From positions 248,001-312,000 of the forward strand of contig JAAYAX010000004.1 of the NCBI GenBank assembly GCA_012719175.1: a stretch of 64,000 nucleotides of DNA, written 5' to 3'. Of this stretch, positions 26,212 to 35,224 are shown piece after piece (the first letter of the stretch is position 1; every line of letters begins with the position of its first letter). The position numbers and the translations under genes are program-made. This stretch comes from Methanomassiliicoccus sp. (GTDB lineage Archaea > Thermoplasmatota > Thermoplasmata > Methanomassiliicoccales > Methanomassiliicoccaceae). The notes beneath the pieces are model-generated. The model was not told where the DNA came from, did no database searches, and saw only the letters and a list, made by a program, of their open reading frames with translations.

Positions 26212-27249
26212 TTATATGTCACGGAAGGGTACGATATCGCAGCACCCGCACTCATGGCACATGGTGTGAAGGGTCAGGGAAGTTAGGCCATTGTTCTCGA
26301 GGATCCTCCGATGCTCACGTGCCAGCCGCAACAGTCGCTCCGGGGTCAGCTCCTCCATTGTTCCCAGCGCTTCGGCCATAGGCCTGCGGTTGAGATCGTT
26401 CAGGCGCAGAGGTCGGAGGGTCGCCACGCAACCACGGCTGGCCAGTTCCTGCACGCCCTGAAGGATGTTGGCGTCGGTCTCCCCCATACCCACGATTATG
26501 TTGGAGGTTACCTTGCCGCGGCCGAAGACCCTCACGGCATACGTTATGGTCTCCAGGATGTGGTCCAGATCAAGCTCTCCGCAGACCTTCTGGAAGATCT
26601 CACGGTCGAAGGTCTCGATGTTCAGCTTTATCTCGTCCGCCCCCGCCTTCTTGAGCTGGTCGATCTGCTCCCATGTGTCGATGTATGGCTCCACGCCGAT
26701 AGGTATGTCCGGCAGGAACTCCCGTACCTTCGATATCACGTAGGCAAGCTTGTCCACGGTGCTCTGCGGGTCCTTCACCACGGCCGCCGTGAAGGCCACC
26801 GCCCTCAGGTCCTCGCGTTGCGAAAGACCTCTCACCATGGCCACGACCTTGTCCGGGTCAAGCCCTTTGGTGAGCTTTTTCTCGAGAGCGGGGGAGGTGC
26901 AGAAACGGCAGTGATAGATACACTGGGTATCAAGGTTGAAGAAGGCCTGCTCCGGTGCGTGAGCTATCGTTGGCAGGATTCGCACATCATCGAGGAACGT
27001 CTCCTCGCCTCTCATCAGGACATACATAGGCCCGTCCCCGACAAGCAAGAACTCGCAAGGCTCGGTGGTGATGGCCTTCTTCACCCGGAAGCGGCCGAAG
27101 GACAGGACCAGTGAGGATGAACCTGCGCCGGGCCCGGCGGTGGATCGGGAGAGGGGGAAGGGTGGGCGGAACTGCGGCGATACCTGTATGGGGCCTGAGG
27201 TTAGGAGGATGGCTTTCTTCCGGACGATCAGTTCCCGGTCCTCTTCCAC
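26212..27249 (-). CDS. Radical SAM protein, biotin-synthase-related
   Basis: The radical SAM cluster motif C-x3-C-x2-C appears as C-I-Y-H-C-R-F-C near residue 110. It follows an N-terminal domain with MYVLMRGEETFLDDVRI. The barrel shows VAFTAAVVKDP, IGVEPYID and SNIIVGMGETDANIL, and the protein ends in a Cys-rich tail (MCHECGCCDIVPF) that could bind an extra cluster. It resembles the COG2516-like biotin-synthase-related group, whose reaction is unknown to me. Its start overlaps the cysS stop by 22 bp, so it is the last gene of the cys block. Confidence 0.8.
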   Translation of the reverse strand: MEEDRELIVRKKAILLTSGPIQVSPQFRPPFPLSRSTAGPGAGSSSLVLSFGRFRVKKAITTEPCEFLLVGDGPMYVLMRGEETFLDDVRILPTIAHAPEQAFFNLDTQCIYHCRFCTSPALEKKLTKGLDPDKVVAMVRGLSQREDLRAVAFTAAVVKDPQSTVDKLAYVISKVREFLPDIPIGVEPYIDTWEQIDQLKKAGADEIKLNIETFDREIFQKVCGELDLDHILETITYAVRVFGRGKVTSNIIVGMGETDANILQGVQELASRGCVATLRPLRLNDLNRRPMAEALGTMEELTPERLLRLAREHRRILENNGLTSLTLHTMCHECGCCDIVPFRDI

Positions 27250-28634
27250 TTCACGCCCTCCGCGGTGTCCTGCAGCTCCACGCCCTTCTCCTTGAGAAGA
27301 TCGCGGATCTTATCCGCAAGGTCATACTGCTTTCTCTTCCGCAGCTCGTTGCGCACCTCTATCAGGATGTCGATGATCTCTCCGGAGCGGTCCTCACTGG
27401 AAGATTGTTCCGCGGGGAGGATGGCGAACACCGAGTCCATCTCCTTCAGCACGCCCAGGATGTTCTTCGCTCCTTCCCCGCTCAACCTGCCGTCGGAAAG
27501 AAGCTTGTTGATCTCCCTGACGGCCTCGAACAGCTCGGAGATGGCGGCGCGGGTGTTGAAGTCCTGGTCCATGGCCTCGATGAACTTTGCTCGGAAGATA
27601 TCCACGAGCTCCTTGGCGTCGTCGCTGCCTTGCGCCCTCTTCTGGGCGGAGAGGAGCTCGTGGTACACGTTGTGCAGGCGCTTGAGGCTGGCCGAGGCCT
27701 CCTCTAGGGCGGCCTCGGAGTACACCTGGGGGCCGCGGTAGTGGGCTGACAGGACGTAGAATCTCAGCTCCTCCTTGGAGTGCTTGGTGAGCACTTCCCT
27801 GACCGAGAAGAAGTTCTTCAGGGACTTGGACATCTTGGCATCCTGGACCTGGAGCATGCCATTATGCACCCAGTAGTTGGCCAGCGGCCGACCGTTGGCG
27901 GCCTCGGACTGCAGGATCTCGTTCTCATGATGGGGGAACATCAGGTCGTTGCCGCCGCCATGGATGTCAATCGTCTCACCAAGATACTCGGTGCACATGG
28001 CCGAGCACTCGATGTGCCAGCCTGGACGACCCTTTCCCCAGGGGGAGTCCCAGAATATCTCGCCCGGCTTGGCGGCCTTCCACAGAGCAAAGTCGTACGG
28101 GTTCCTCTTAAGTTCATTGACCTCGACCCGTGCTCCCGCCTGCATGTCCTCCAGCCTCTGCCCGGTGAGGCGGCCATAGTCCTTCACCTTGTCCACGGAG
28201 AAGTAGACGGACCCGTCCTCGCTCTTGTACGCGAAGCCGTGGTCCATGATCTTCTGGATCATGGCGATGATCTGAGGTATGTTCTCGGATGCCTTAGGGT
28301 AGGCGTTGGCACGCTTTACCCCTAGGGCGTCGACGTCCAGGAAGTACTTCTCGATGTACATCTTGGAAAGGGCCAGCGGCTCCATCCCCATCTCCGCCGC
28401 CCGGTTGATGATCTTGTCATCCACGTCCGTGAAGTTCGTGAGGTGGGTGACATCATAGCCGCGGTAGCGGAGGTACCTGGTGATCATGTCGAACACTATT
28501 ATGGAGCGTGCGTGCCCCATGTGGATATCGTCGTACACGGTGACCCCGCAGACGTACATCTTGACCTTCTTGTCTTCGATGGGCTTGAACTCCTCTTCCT
28601 GCTTGGTCAGTGTGTTGAAAATCCTCAGGGACAC
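27228..28634 (-). CDS. cysS: Cysteinyl-tRNA synthetase
   Basis: This class I synthetase has H-M-G-H-A-R-S, the zinc-binding Cys in [11 protein letters not shown] and [25 protein letters not shown], and an exact KMSKS ([13 protein letters not shown]). At 468 aa it is typical. The gene makes the organism able to charge Cys directly, which is notable because many methanogens use the SepRS/SepCysS route instead. Order in the transcript: cysE, cysS, radical SAM gene. Confidence 0.96.
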   Translation of the reverse strand: MSLRIFNTLTKQEEEFKPIEDKKVKMYVCGVTVYDDIHMGHARSIIVFDMITRYLRYRGYDVTHLTNFTDVDDKIINRAAEMGMEPLALSKMYIEKYFLDVDALGVKRANAYPKASENIPQIIAMIQKIMDHGFAYKSEDGSVYFSVDKVKDYGRLTGQRLEDMQAGARVEVNELKRNPYDFALWKAAKPGEIFWDSPWGKGRPGWHIECSAMCTEYLGETIDIHGGGNDLMFPHHENEILQSEAANGRPLANYWVHNGMLQVQDAKMSKSLKNFFSVREVLTKHSKEELRFYVLSAHYRGPQVYSEAALEEASASLKRLHNVYHELLSAQKRAQGSDDAKELVDIFRAKFIEAMDQDFNTRAAISELFEAVREINKLLSDGRLSGEGAKNILGVLKEMDSVFAILPAEQSSSEDRSGEIIDILIEVRNELRKRKQYDLADKIRDLLKEKGVELQDTAEGVKWKRTGN

Positions 28635-28669
28635 GTCGATACCTCATTTTTTAGATAGGCCAGGATTGA

Positions 28670-29311
28670 TTAGCTCTTCTTTATCCTTTCCTCCAAGGCC
28701 TCAACGCGCTGTTCCAAGCGGTCCAGGGAGCCGCATATGAGGTTCAATCGGTCAAGGAGGGGATCGGGAAGGTTCTCCTGGGGGACCTCCACCTTTCTCT
28801 CGCCGTCCTTCTTGACAACCTTCCCGGGGATGCCCACCACGGTGCTGTTGGGGGGGACGTCCTTAACGACCACGGAGCCCGCCCCGACCTTTGAGTTCGC
28901 GCCGACGGTGATATCACCGAGGACGGTGGCGTCCGCCCCTATGACGACGTTGTCTTCGATGGTAGGGTGCCTCTTGCCCTTGGAGGTGGACACCCCTCCC
29001 AGGGTGACTCCCTGGAATATTGAGACATTATCGCCGATGATTGTTGTCTCACCAATGACCACCCCCGTGGCGTGATCGATGAAGAAGCCTTTGCCCACGT
29101 GGCAGCCTGGATGTATATCCGCACCTGTGAGAACCCTGCTCCAGTAGTTGATGAGCCGGGCCAGCTTGTACTGCTCTCTCTCGTAGAGATTGTGGGATAT
29201 GCGGTGAAGAAGTATGGCATGAAGGCCCTGGCTGAACATCAGGGCCTCGGAGAACGATCGGGGAGCGGGGTCGCGCTCCAGGACCGTGTTGACGTCGTCC
29301 CTCCAGCTCAT
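28670..29311 (-). CDS. cysE: Serine O-acetyltransferase
   Basis: This makes O-acetylserine for cysteine synthesis. It is a left-handed beta-helix enzyme with hexapeptide repeats (GADIHPGCHVGKGFFIDHAT, GVVIGETTIIGDNVSIFQGV, TLGG). The catalytic His lies in IDHATG, and the C-terminal GIPGKVVKK is present. The tail ends in a short coiled coil (LDRLEQRVEALEERIKKS). I start at the ATG at 29311, since 29314 is TTG. It is 35 bp upstream of cysS, an obvious cysteine unit. No cysK is in the window. Confidence 0.93.
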   Translation of the reverse strand: MSWRDDVNTVLERDPAPRSFSEALMFSQGLHAILLHRISHNLYEREQYKLARLINYWSRVLTGADIHPGCHVGKGFFIDHATGVVIGETTIIGDNVSIFQGVTLGGVSTSKGKRHPTIEDNVVIGADATVLGDITVGANSKVGAGSVVVKDVPPNSTVVGIPGKVVKKDGERKVEVPQENLPDPLLDRLNLICGSLDRLEQRVEALEERIKKS

Positions 29312-29430
29312 CAACGATTGTGAAAGGGACCCATCTAGATAATTTTTTCCCGCTTATCGAGAGAACGAACAGGGGAGGGAGTCAGCAATTACCTTGTTTT
29401 TTGTCGAAGAAAAAATGTCTGGAAGTGGTT

Positions 29431-30390
29431 TCAGATGTTCACATTCGTCCTGCTCATGAAATTATTGTACTGCAGCTGCGTGGGTGTGGTGTCCACGGAT
29501 ATCTCGAAAGGTATCACCATCGTAGCTTGGGCACCTGGCTGAAGGCCATCGGGTATGATTGGATTCACCCAGATTGTGGGATTGTGCACCTGGCCGTCGG
29601 CGGTCGCCAACTTAAAGTGATAGACCTCGGTATCCAGCAGCTTTCCCATGAGATTGGTCAGCTTCACGGTGACGTTCACGAACTTGTTGCCCTCTTCAGG
29701 TTGGAACGAGATGTATCCAGAATCGGCATCGGTGATGCTGACGACCTCGAGGTTGACATATACCGGCAGCGTGAGGTCGGCGAAACCGGAAGGGAGGTCC
29801 ACTGTGATGCTGTTCGTCCCATCATCATATGTCAAGGCCTTAGGCGTGACCCCCTCCGGGATCTCAAAGGCCGCATACATGTCCATCTTCTCGTTCTTGG
29901 AGAGCTGGGTGGAATCGAACGTATCGACCATCATGCTGGTCTCGTAGGCGATATCGTCCGAGCAGGTGAGCTTCAGGTAGAACGGCGAAATCCACTTCGA
30001 AGTGGAGTCCCTGTTGGTGAGGTTCGCGTAGATCATCACCAACAGGTTACCCTCATCGGCCTGGGCGTAAGGTTCGGTCGACAGGTATCCATTTGCGCTG
30101 TTTACGGTCATGGAGAGATGGGAATTGGAATTGGTAATTCCATCGTCCCCGGCCTTGCTACCCCCTCCCCCCAGGGCCAGGGCGATGGCGGCTATCGCCA
30201 CCACTGCCACCACGGCTATCACGGCTATGATGGGCAGCATGTTCCTTCCACTCCTCGCAGGCTTGGCCGACGCCGCTGGCGCCGGAGATGTCGGTGGGGG
30301 GCTCTGCTCCTGGACATTTATCGCCTGACCGCAGTTGGTGCAGAAGGCGGTGCCGGGTTCCACGGGCAGGCCGCATTTTGGACAGTTCAT
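29431..30390 (-). CDS. Zinc-ribbon membrane protein with Ig-like (DUF4352-type) extracellular domains
   Basis: Four Cys form an N-terminal zinc ribbon (MNCPKCGLPVE and FCTNCGQ). A Pro/Ala-rich linker follows, then one membrane helix of about 25 residues (about 51-75) rich in Ala/Val/Ile. The rest (about 240 aa) looks like two similar Ig-like domains of the DUF4352 kind (NLLVMIYANLTNRDS and FVNVTVKLTNLMGK). The ribbon would be cytosolic and the Ig part outside. Function unknown; a surface or sensing role is inference. Confidence 0.75.
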   Translation of the reverse strand: MNCPKCGLPVEPGTAFCTNCGQAINVQEQSPPPTSPAPAASAKPARSGRNMLPIIAVIAVVAVVAIAAIALALGGGGSKAGDDGITNSNSHLSMTVNSANGYLSTEPYAQADEGNLLVMIYANLTNRDSTSKWISPFYLKLTCSDDIAYETSMMVDTFDSTQLSKNEKMDMYAAFEIPEGVTPKALTYDDGTNSITVDLPSGFADLTLPVYVNLEVVSITDADSGYISFQPEEGNKFVNVTVKLTNLMGKLLDTEVYHFKLATADGQVHNPTIWVNPIIPDGLQPGAQATMVIPFEISVDTTPTQLQYNNFMSRTNVNI

Positions 30391-30796
30391 CTTTTTCCTC
30401 CCTTGGCCGCTGTTAGCAATATTAAAGACAATAAAGATTACCGACGGGGCGAGGTGTCCTGAGGACGGGACAGCCGGATAACGCAGATATCCTCAATGTG
30501 GAATCCGATATGCATCTTGCACTGCCATAGCCTCTTAGGCCGATCATTGGGACGATCGTTCCGCGATCATATTCTTCCGTTGATGGATATCTACCGTTCA
30601 CTTCATCGAGGTGCCCATGTACCCTCGTTCAGGATCAGATGCTCTTTGAATCTATTCGGTATCGGGCAGGGGGATCATCTCGCCCCCCCCCGTTCAACCC
30701 TTATGAACAATGCCCTGAAGAATGGTTGAGATGAGCGGACGACGTGGAAAAGGATGGTGGCCCGGGTCCGCTCCTTTCACCTGCTCGCCGTGAAGA
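30391..30796. other. Intergenic stretch with a C9 run, no gene seen
   Basis: 406 bp lie between the end of iscU (pair A) and the upstream side of the zinc-ribbon gene. A run of nine C (30683-30691) is present. Short frames here are not protein-like. ATTAAAGACAATAAAG near 30421-30436 could be a promoter of the zinc-ribbon gene. Confidence 0.5.
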
Positions 30797-31438
30797 CTAC
30801 AGCGCATCGTTGAATGTGACCTTTACCTCCTTGACGTCCCATAGGCTGCCGATCTTCTCCTTGATCTCGTCGCTGATGTTGGTGGCGAACAGGTTGTTCG
30901 ACGGCAGATCGATCGCCACCGCCACGGTCCCCTCCTCCACCTTGATCTCCTTGACCAGGTCGGTCCTCACGATGTCCAGCCCCGCCAGGGGGTTCATGAC
31001 CGTCTTCAGACGCCTCCGCACGACCTCCTCGGTCGTGGGGACCTTGTCCTTGATGAGTCCATGCCTCTCCTCGTAGTTGAGTATGGCCTCCCTCAGTCCC
31101 TCGACCGCCAGGACCGAGCAGTGTGCTTTGACCTTGGGGAGCCCACCCAGCGCCTCCGCCGCCTCTTTCCAGGTTATGGCCTTCGCCTCCTCGATGGTCT
31201 TCCCCTTGGCCAGCTCGGTGATGATCGACGCGGTAGCGATGTTCGAGGCGCAGCCGTAGGACTCGAACTTGATGTCCGTTATCACCTTCGTGGCGTCGTC
31301 CACCTTGATGTATACGGCCACCATGTCCCCGCAGGCCGGGCTGCCGACCATCGCCTTCCCGTCATCATCCTCGATCTTCCCCACGTTCCGGGGGTTCTTA
31401 AAGTGCTCAAGCACCGTCTCGTTGTATGGAAACTTCAT
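30797..31438 (-). CDS. iscU: IscU-type Fe-S scaffold fused to a DUF59/MIP18-like domain (pair A)
   Basis: Residues 1-130 are an IscU scaffold with all three ligand Cys: Cys36 in GSPACGD, Cys63 in SYGCASNIA, Cys107 in KAHCSVL. Residues from about 136 to 213 look like a DUF59/MIP18 (SufT/PaaD-like) domain (LKTVMNPLAGLDIVRTDLV, then VKEIKVEEG). They do not look like the C-x2-C NifU domain. The total of 213 aa compares with about 125 for plain IscU. DUF59 proteins act in Fe-S maturation, so the fusion would join scaffold and delivery functions (inference). It is last in the operon tusA-dsrE-iscS-iscU, 14 bp after iscS. Confidence 0.88.
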   Translation of the reverse strand: MKFPYNETVLEHFKNPRNVGKIEDDDGKAMVGSPACGDMVAVYIKVDDATKVITDIKFESYGCASNIATASIITELAKGKTIEEAKAITWKEAAEALGGLPKVKAHCSVLAVEGLREAILNYEERHGLIKDKVPTTEEVVRRRLKTVMNPLAGLDIVRTDLVKEIKVEEGTVAVAIDLPSNNLFATNISDEIKEKIGSLWDVKEVKVTFNDAL

Positions 31439-31452
31439 GTGTGGTCACCCTT

Positions 31453-32613
31453 CTACTTCTTCAACGGACTTATCCTCCTAAGATTAGCTACGATCGCTGA
31501 TATGGACTCCACCACCGCATCCACGTCCTCCGTTGTATTGAAGCGGCTGAAGCTGAAGCGTATGGACCCATGAGCGCGTTCATGGTTGCCGCCGATGCCC
31601 ATGATCACGTGGCTCGCCTCCAGCGTCCGGCTGAAGCACGCCGAGCCGGTGCTGACCTCGAACCCGCTCATGTCCAGGTGCAGCGTCATTGATTCTCCTT
31701 CCACGTAGTGGAAGGTGATGTTGGCGTTCTGCGGTGTCCTGCTCGTGGCGGATCCATTGATCATCGTATCAGGTATGGTGTCAAGGACCTTGCGGATGAG
31801 GCGGTCCCTCATCCCCCGGATGTAAATGTTCTCCTCCTCGGTCACCAATGACGCGGCTTTGGCGAAGCCGATGGCCCCGGGGATGTTTTCCAATCCCGCC
31901 CTACGGTTCGACTCCTGGAAGCCACCGTCCATCCACTTGGAGATGGGCGTCTTGCCGCGTATGTACAGTCCGCCCACGCCCCTCGGCCCGTGTATAGTGT
32001 GCGCCGAGATCGTGAGCAGGTCCACCGGCACCCTGGACACGTCCAGGGGCAGCCGCCGGAAGGTGTGGGTGGCGTCGGCGTGGTAGAGCACCTTCTTGTC
32101 GTGGCAGATGTCAGCGATGGCCTTGATATCCTGGACCGTGCCGATCTCCTGGTTAGCGTGCTGGACGGACACCAGCACGGTATCGGCGGCGATGCTCGAC
32201 TGCAATTTGTCCAGGTCCAGCAGGCCTTCCCCGTCCACGTCCAGGTAGGTTACGCGGAGACCGTCCTGCTCCAGGGTCCGGGCGCTGTTGAGGACAGGAA
32301 AGTCCTCGATCTTGGATATTATCACGTGGCTCCCCTTCTTCCTCAGGGCCTTGGTCACCCCTTTCAGCGCCATGTTGCTGGACTCCGTGTCCCCGGAAGT
32401 GAACGCCATGTCCTCCGCCGGCGCCTCCAGGCACTTGGCTAGTGACTCCCTGGCGTTGTCCAGGGCCTCCCTCGCATCCAGCCCCATGGAGTAGCCGAAC
32501 TCCGATGTGGCCACCGCATAATGCTCCAGGAAGTAGGGCTTCATCTCCTCCAGGACCCTTTCGTCAAGCTTGGTCGTCGCTGAGTTATCCAGGTAGTGGA
32601 TCTTATTGGTCAT
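31453..32613 (-). CDS. IscS/NifS-like protein lacking the PLP-lysine (pair A)
   Basis: This has the overall cysteine desulfurase fold (386 aa) starting IHYLDNSATTKLDERV, and keeps the sulfur-accepting Cys326 in STGSACFSRTLEASHV. Key PLP residues are changed. The Schiff-base Lys is Thr206 (SAHTIHGPRG, usually SAHK), the stacking His is Asp104 (IEDFPVL, usually EHHAVL), and the Gln after D-A is His183 (DATHTF). It should therefore not work as a normal PLP desulfurase. I recall an Archaeoglobus IscS reported to lack this Lys. It may serve as a structural partner or sulfur acceptor for IscU. The upstream tusA and dsrE genes support a sulfur relay. Confidence 0.88.
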   Translation of the reverse strand: MTNKIHYLDNSATTKLDERVLEEMKPYFLEHYAVATSEFGYSMGLDAREALDNARESLAKCLEAPAEDMAFTSGDTESSNMALKGVTKALRKKGSHVIISKIEDFPVLNSARTLEQDGLRVTYLDVDGEGLLDLDKLQSSIAADTVLVSVQHANQEIGTVQDIKAIADICHDKKVLYHADATHTFRRLPLDVSRVPVDLLTISAHTIHGPRGVGGLYIRGKTPISKWMDGGFQESNRRAGLENIPGAIGFAKAASLVTEEENIYIRGMRDRLIRKVLDTIPDTMINGSATSRTPQNANITFHYVEGESMTLHLDMSGFEVSTGSACFSRTLEASHVIMGIGGNHERAHGSIRFSFSRFNTTEDVDAVVESISAIVANLRRISPLKK

Positions 32614-32622
32614 GATATCTCC

Positions 32623-33042
32623 TCATATGAATAGCGTGATCTTGGATTGTTTCGCATCGTTCACGTACGTTCCCACCGCCCCGAACTCATCGATCAGCTC
32701 GGTCCGCAGGTCCTCCCTCTTGATTCCCATGACCTCCATGGTCATCTCGCAGGCGATCACCTTCCCACCCAATTCCCGGTAATCGCTCATCAGCTTGTCG
32801 AGGCTGGCCACGCCTGCCTTCTCCATCCTCCCCTTGACCATGGACCGGCCCAGGCCGAGCATGTTCATCCTCGACAGCTTGCCCTTGTCCAGTCCTCCCT
32901 TCCTGAGCCTCTGCAGGCCCCAGAAGGTGAAGTAGATGGTCGCCTCCATGCCCATGGATAGTGCGCCGTTCCCGACGATGAGGGCGCTATAGACCTTGTC
33001 CATCTCGCCGCTGTGAAGAATTATCGTCGCCCGGTCGGCCAC
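32623..33042 (-). CDS. DsrE/DsrF/DrsH-like sulfur-relay protein
   Basis: This is a 139-aa DsrE-fold protein. The strand-helix ATIILHSGEMDKVYSALIVG is followed by a long middle segment with GLQRLRKGGLDKGKLSRMN, then IACEMTMEVMGI carrying the conserved Cys near residue 98 that can hold persulfide. The GTG at 33042 is taken as start because tusA ends at 33045 and AAGGAGGG sits just upstream. It is translationally linked to tusA. It probably passes sulfur between TusA and the IscS-like/IscU pair. Confidence 0.83.
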   Translation of the reverse strand: MADRATIILHSGEMDKVYSALIVGNGALSMGMEATIYFTFWGLQRLRKGGLDKGKLSRMNMLGLGRSMVKGRMEKAGVASLDKLMSDYRELGGKVIACEMTMEVMGIKREDLRTELIDEFGAVGTYVNDAKQSKITLFI

Positions 33043-33044
33043 CT

Positions 33045-33290
33045 TCAACCCTCCTTGATCTTCCTTATGCGGATGCGCCACCGCTTCCCCTCCTCGGTCG
33101 TCTCCACCAGCTCTTGCCCCAGGGAATCGACGGCCATGGGGATCTCCTTCTTGGACGCGGGATGGTCACCGGTTATCTCGATTATGTCGCCCACTGCCGC
33201 CTTCCTGATGGCCTTCCTCGTCTCTATCAGGGGTATGGGGCAGTTCTTACTCGTGCAATCGATCTTGATCTCCGACAAGTTCTCAACCAC
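33045..33290 (-). CDS. tusA: TusA/SirA-family sulfur carrier
   Basis: This 81-aa protein has the invariant TusA motif C-P-I-P-L-I-E-T-R-K-A (Cys near residue 17, which forms persulfide), followed by the IF3-like fold (DIIEITGDHPASKKEIPMA). It is the first gene of the four-gene sulfur/Fe-S operon running to 30797. A TATA-like GGTTAATAAAG on the minus strand (33310-33320) lies about 20-30 nt before the ATG. Confidence 0.92.
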   Translation of the reverse strand: MVENLSEIKIDCTSKNCPIPLIETRKAIRKAAVGDIIEITGDHPASKKEIPMAVDSLGQELVETTEEGKRWRIRIRKIKEG

Positions 33291-33460
33291 CTTCCTACTT
33301 TGAAATCCGTCTTTATTAACCGTTTTGGACGCCTGCGTGACATCTCATTTCCCTTGAAGCATCATTATCCGTTCGTCGTCCTCCACCCCCAGCGATGGCG
33401 CCAGGCACTTTGTGGGGCATGTTCGGTGACAATCAGGCCCTAGGACCCTGTTATGGTAAT

Positions 33461-33480
33461 TAACAATTGTTTAATAAATA
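33461..33480 (-). promoter_or_regulatory. Palindromic operator-like site with TATA, upstream of the tusA operon
   Basis: AACAATTGTT (33462-33471) is a perfect palindrome within TAACAATTGTTT. On the minus strand a TATTTATTAA box directly precedes it, so the site would overlap the start region. It is about 170 nt before tusA, leaving a long leader, or it could belong to an unseen transcript. The same element occurs at 43990 and nearly so at 35213. Confidence 0.5.
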
Positions 33481-33638
33481 TCCTACCACTGATGACCTTG
33501 TATCGTTCGCCCATCTACCGGCCCTACCACATTGCTGAAAAATGACCGGTCTATTCTCCAGAGGGGAGGGAGCGGTGGGAGAAACGGCCTGCTGTTGTCG
33601 ATCGGCGGGACCTGCAGCTCACGAGGATGAATGCGGCG

Positions 33639-34013
33639 TCAGCCGGACCTATGCCGATAATCATCTATCGCCTTCCTGAGGGCCTCGGGCGCCAGGATGG
33701 AGCAGCTCACCTTACTCTCCGGCATACCCTTCTCGAAAGCGTCGGCGACCGCAGCCTTGTCGATCTTGACAGCCTCGTCGATCCGCTTGCCTTTGACCAT
33801 CTCCGTGAACATGCTGCTAGAGGCGATGGCTGCCACGCACCCGAAGGTCTGAAAGCTCACATCCTCGATGACGTCGTCCTTCACCTTGAGGTATATGACC
33901 ACTACATCCCCATCGACATCGTTGGCGGCCTTGCCCACGCCGCTGGCGTCCTTCATCTCGCCAACGTTCCGGGGGTTCATGAAGTGCTCAATGACCTTGA
34001 CACCGTACGCCAT
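33639..34013 (-). CDS. IscU-type scaffold lacking the first ligand Cys (pair B)
   Basis: A plain 124-aa IscU begins VIEHFMNPRNVGEM. Where IscU has N-P-x-C-G-D, this reads N-D-V-D-G-D, so the first cluster Cys is Asp34. Cys59 (TFGCVAAIASSS) and Cys104 (SKVSCSIL) remain; the His normally before the third Cys is Ser. Assembly of a standard cluster would need another ligand or a partner residue. It follows nifS-B by 5 bp and is clearly co-transcribed with it. Confidence 0.88.
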   Translation of the reverse strand: MAYGVKVIEHFMNPRNVGEMKDASGVGKAANDVDGDVVVIYLKVKDDVIEDVSFQTFGCVAAIASSSMFTEMVKGKRIDEAVKIDKAAVADAFEKGMPESKVSCSILAPEALRKAIDDYRHRSG

Positions 34014-34018
34014 TATAT

Positions 34019-35200
34019 TTACCTCCCTTTGGAACCCTGGTGGAGAAGCGCTATCGGCGATATGTTCCGGAGCTTCGCGGTGACCTCCTCGATCGTGGTC
34101 AGGTACATCTCCGCTTCAGCTAGGGTGCTCATCTTAGATAGGGTTATGCGCAGGGAGCCCCGAGCATCCTCCTTCCTCACGCCGATAGCCTGGAGCACGT
34201 GAGACGTCTCTGTCTCCCTGGAAGAGCAAGCAGAACCGGTGGAGGCGGCGATGCCCCTCATGTCCAGGCTCATGATCAGAGCCTCTCCCTCGATGTAGTC
34301 GAACCTGAAGTGGGCGTTGTTGCACAACCGGCCCTCCCGGGGTCCGTTGAGATAGCAGCCGTCGATGTTCGCTAGCGTGCCCTCGATCATGCGGTCCCGT
34401 ATGGAGGTCATGCGCGCGACGCTCTCGTCCATCTCCGACATCCCCAGCTCGATGGCCTCCCCCATCCCTACAATACCCGGGACGTTCTCGGTCGATGAGC
34501 GCAGGCCCCTTTCCTGGCCCCCGCCATAGACTAGCGGCTGCACCTCGGTGCCATCCCGCATGTACAGGGCACCGATGCCCTTGGGGCCGTGGAACTTGTG
34601 CGCCGAGATGGCCATGAGGTCGATGTTGTCACGATCCACATCGATCGGTACCTTGGTCATCGCCTGCACCGCATCGGTATGAAAGAGGGCGCCCCCCTCT
34701 CTCGCGATATCACCTATCTCGCGGATGTTCTCGATGGTACCGATCTCGTTGTTGGCAGCCATGATGGACACCAGCACCGTGTCCTTGGTGATCGCCGCCT
34801 TCACCGTCTCGGGGTCCGCCCGCCCGTACTGGTCGACGGGCAGATAGGTAACGCGGAACCCCTGGCTCTCGAGGAAACGGCAGGTCCTCAGGACCGCGTG
34901 GTGCTCGATCGTGCATGTGATGATATTATCTCCCCGGTCGCGGCTCGCGTACGCCGCCCCCTGCAAGGCCAGGTTGTCCGACTCCGTCCCCCCAGAGGTG
35001 AAGACGATCTCTCGTGGCGCTGCTCCCATAGCCTTGGCCACCTGCTCCCTCGCCCTCTCCATGGCGGCAGCGGCCTCCCTCCCGAACGAATGGAGGCTGG
35101 AAGGGTTCCCGTACCAATTGTTGAAGTAGGGGTGCATGGCCTTCAGCACCCTGGGGTCGGGACGGGTGGTCGCGCTATTATCGAAGTAAACGCTATCCAT
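34019..35200 (-). CDS. iscS: Cysteine desulfurase NifS/IscS (pair B)
   Basis: This intact 393-aa PLP enzyme releases sulfur from cysteine. It has VYFDNSATTRPDPRV, the PLP-stacking His100 in CTIEHHAVLRTC, Asp176/Gln179 in HTDAVQAMTKV, the Schiff-base Lys202 in ISAHKFHGPKG, and the catalytic Cys325 in STGSACSSRETETSHVL. Of the two unbroken IscS-type genes it is the only one with a full active site. It heads a two-gene unit with iscU-B. An operator-like palindrome lies 13 bp before the ATG. Confidence 0.95.
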   Translation of the reverse strand: MDSVYFDNSATTRPDPRVLKAMHPYFNNWYGNPSSLHSFGREAAAAMERAREQVAKAMGAAPREIVFTSGGTESDNLALQGAAYASRDRGDNIITCTIEHHAVLRTCRFLESQGFRVTYLPVDQYGRADPETVKAAITKDTVLVSIMAANNEIGTIENIREIGDIAREGGALFHTDAVQAMTKVPIDVDRDNIDLMAISAHKFHGPKGIGALYMRDGTEVQPLVYGGGQERGLRSSTENVPGIVGMGEAIELGMSEMDESVARMTSIRDRMIEGTLANIDGCYLNGPREGRLCNNAHFRFDYIEGEALIMSLDMRGIAASTGSACSSRETETSHVLQAIGVRKEDARGSLRITLSKMSTLAEAEMYLTTIEEVTAKLRNISPIALLHQGSKGR

Positions 35201-35212
35201 GTTAAGCCAAAT

Positions 35213-35224
35213 TAACTATTGTTA
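35213..35224 (-). promoter_or_regulatory. Imperfect copy of the Fe-S operator-like palindrome before nifS-B
   Basis: TAACTATTGTTA differs from TAACAATTGTTA at one base. It lies 13 bp upstream of the start codon, where it would overlap the transcription start. Confidence 0.45.
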
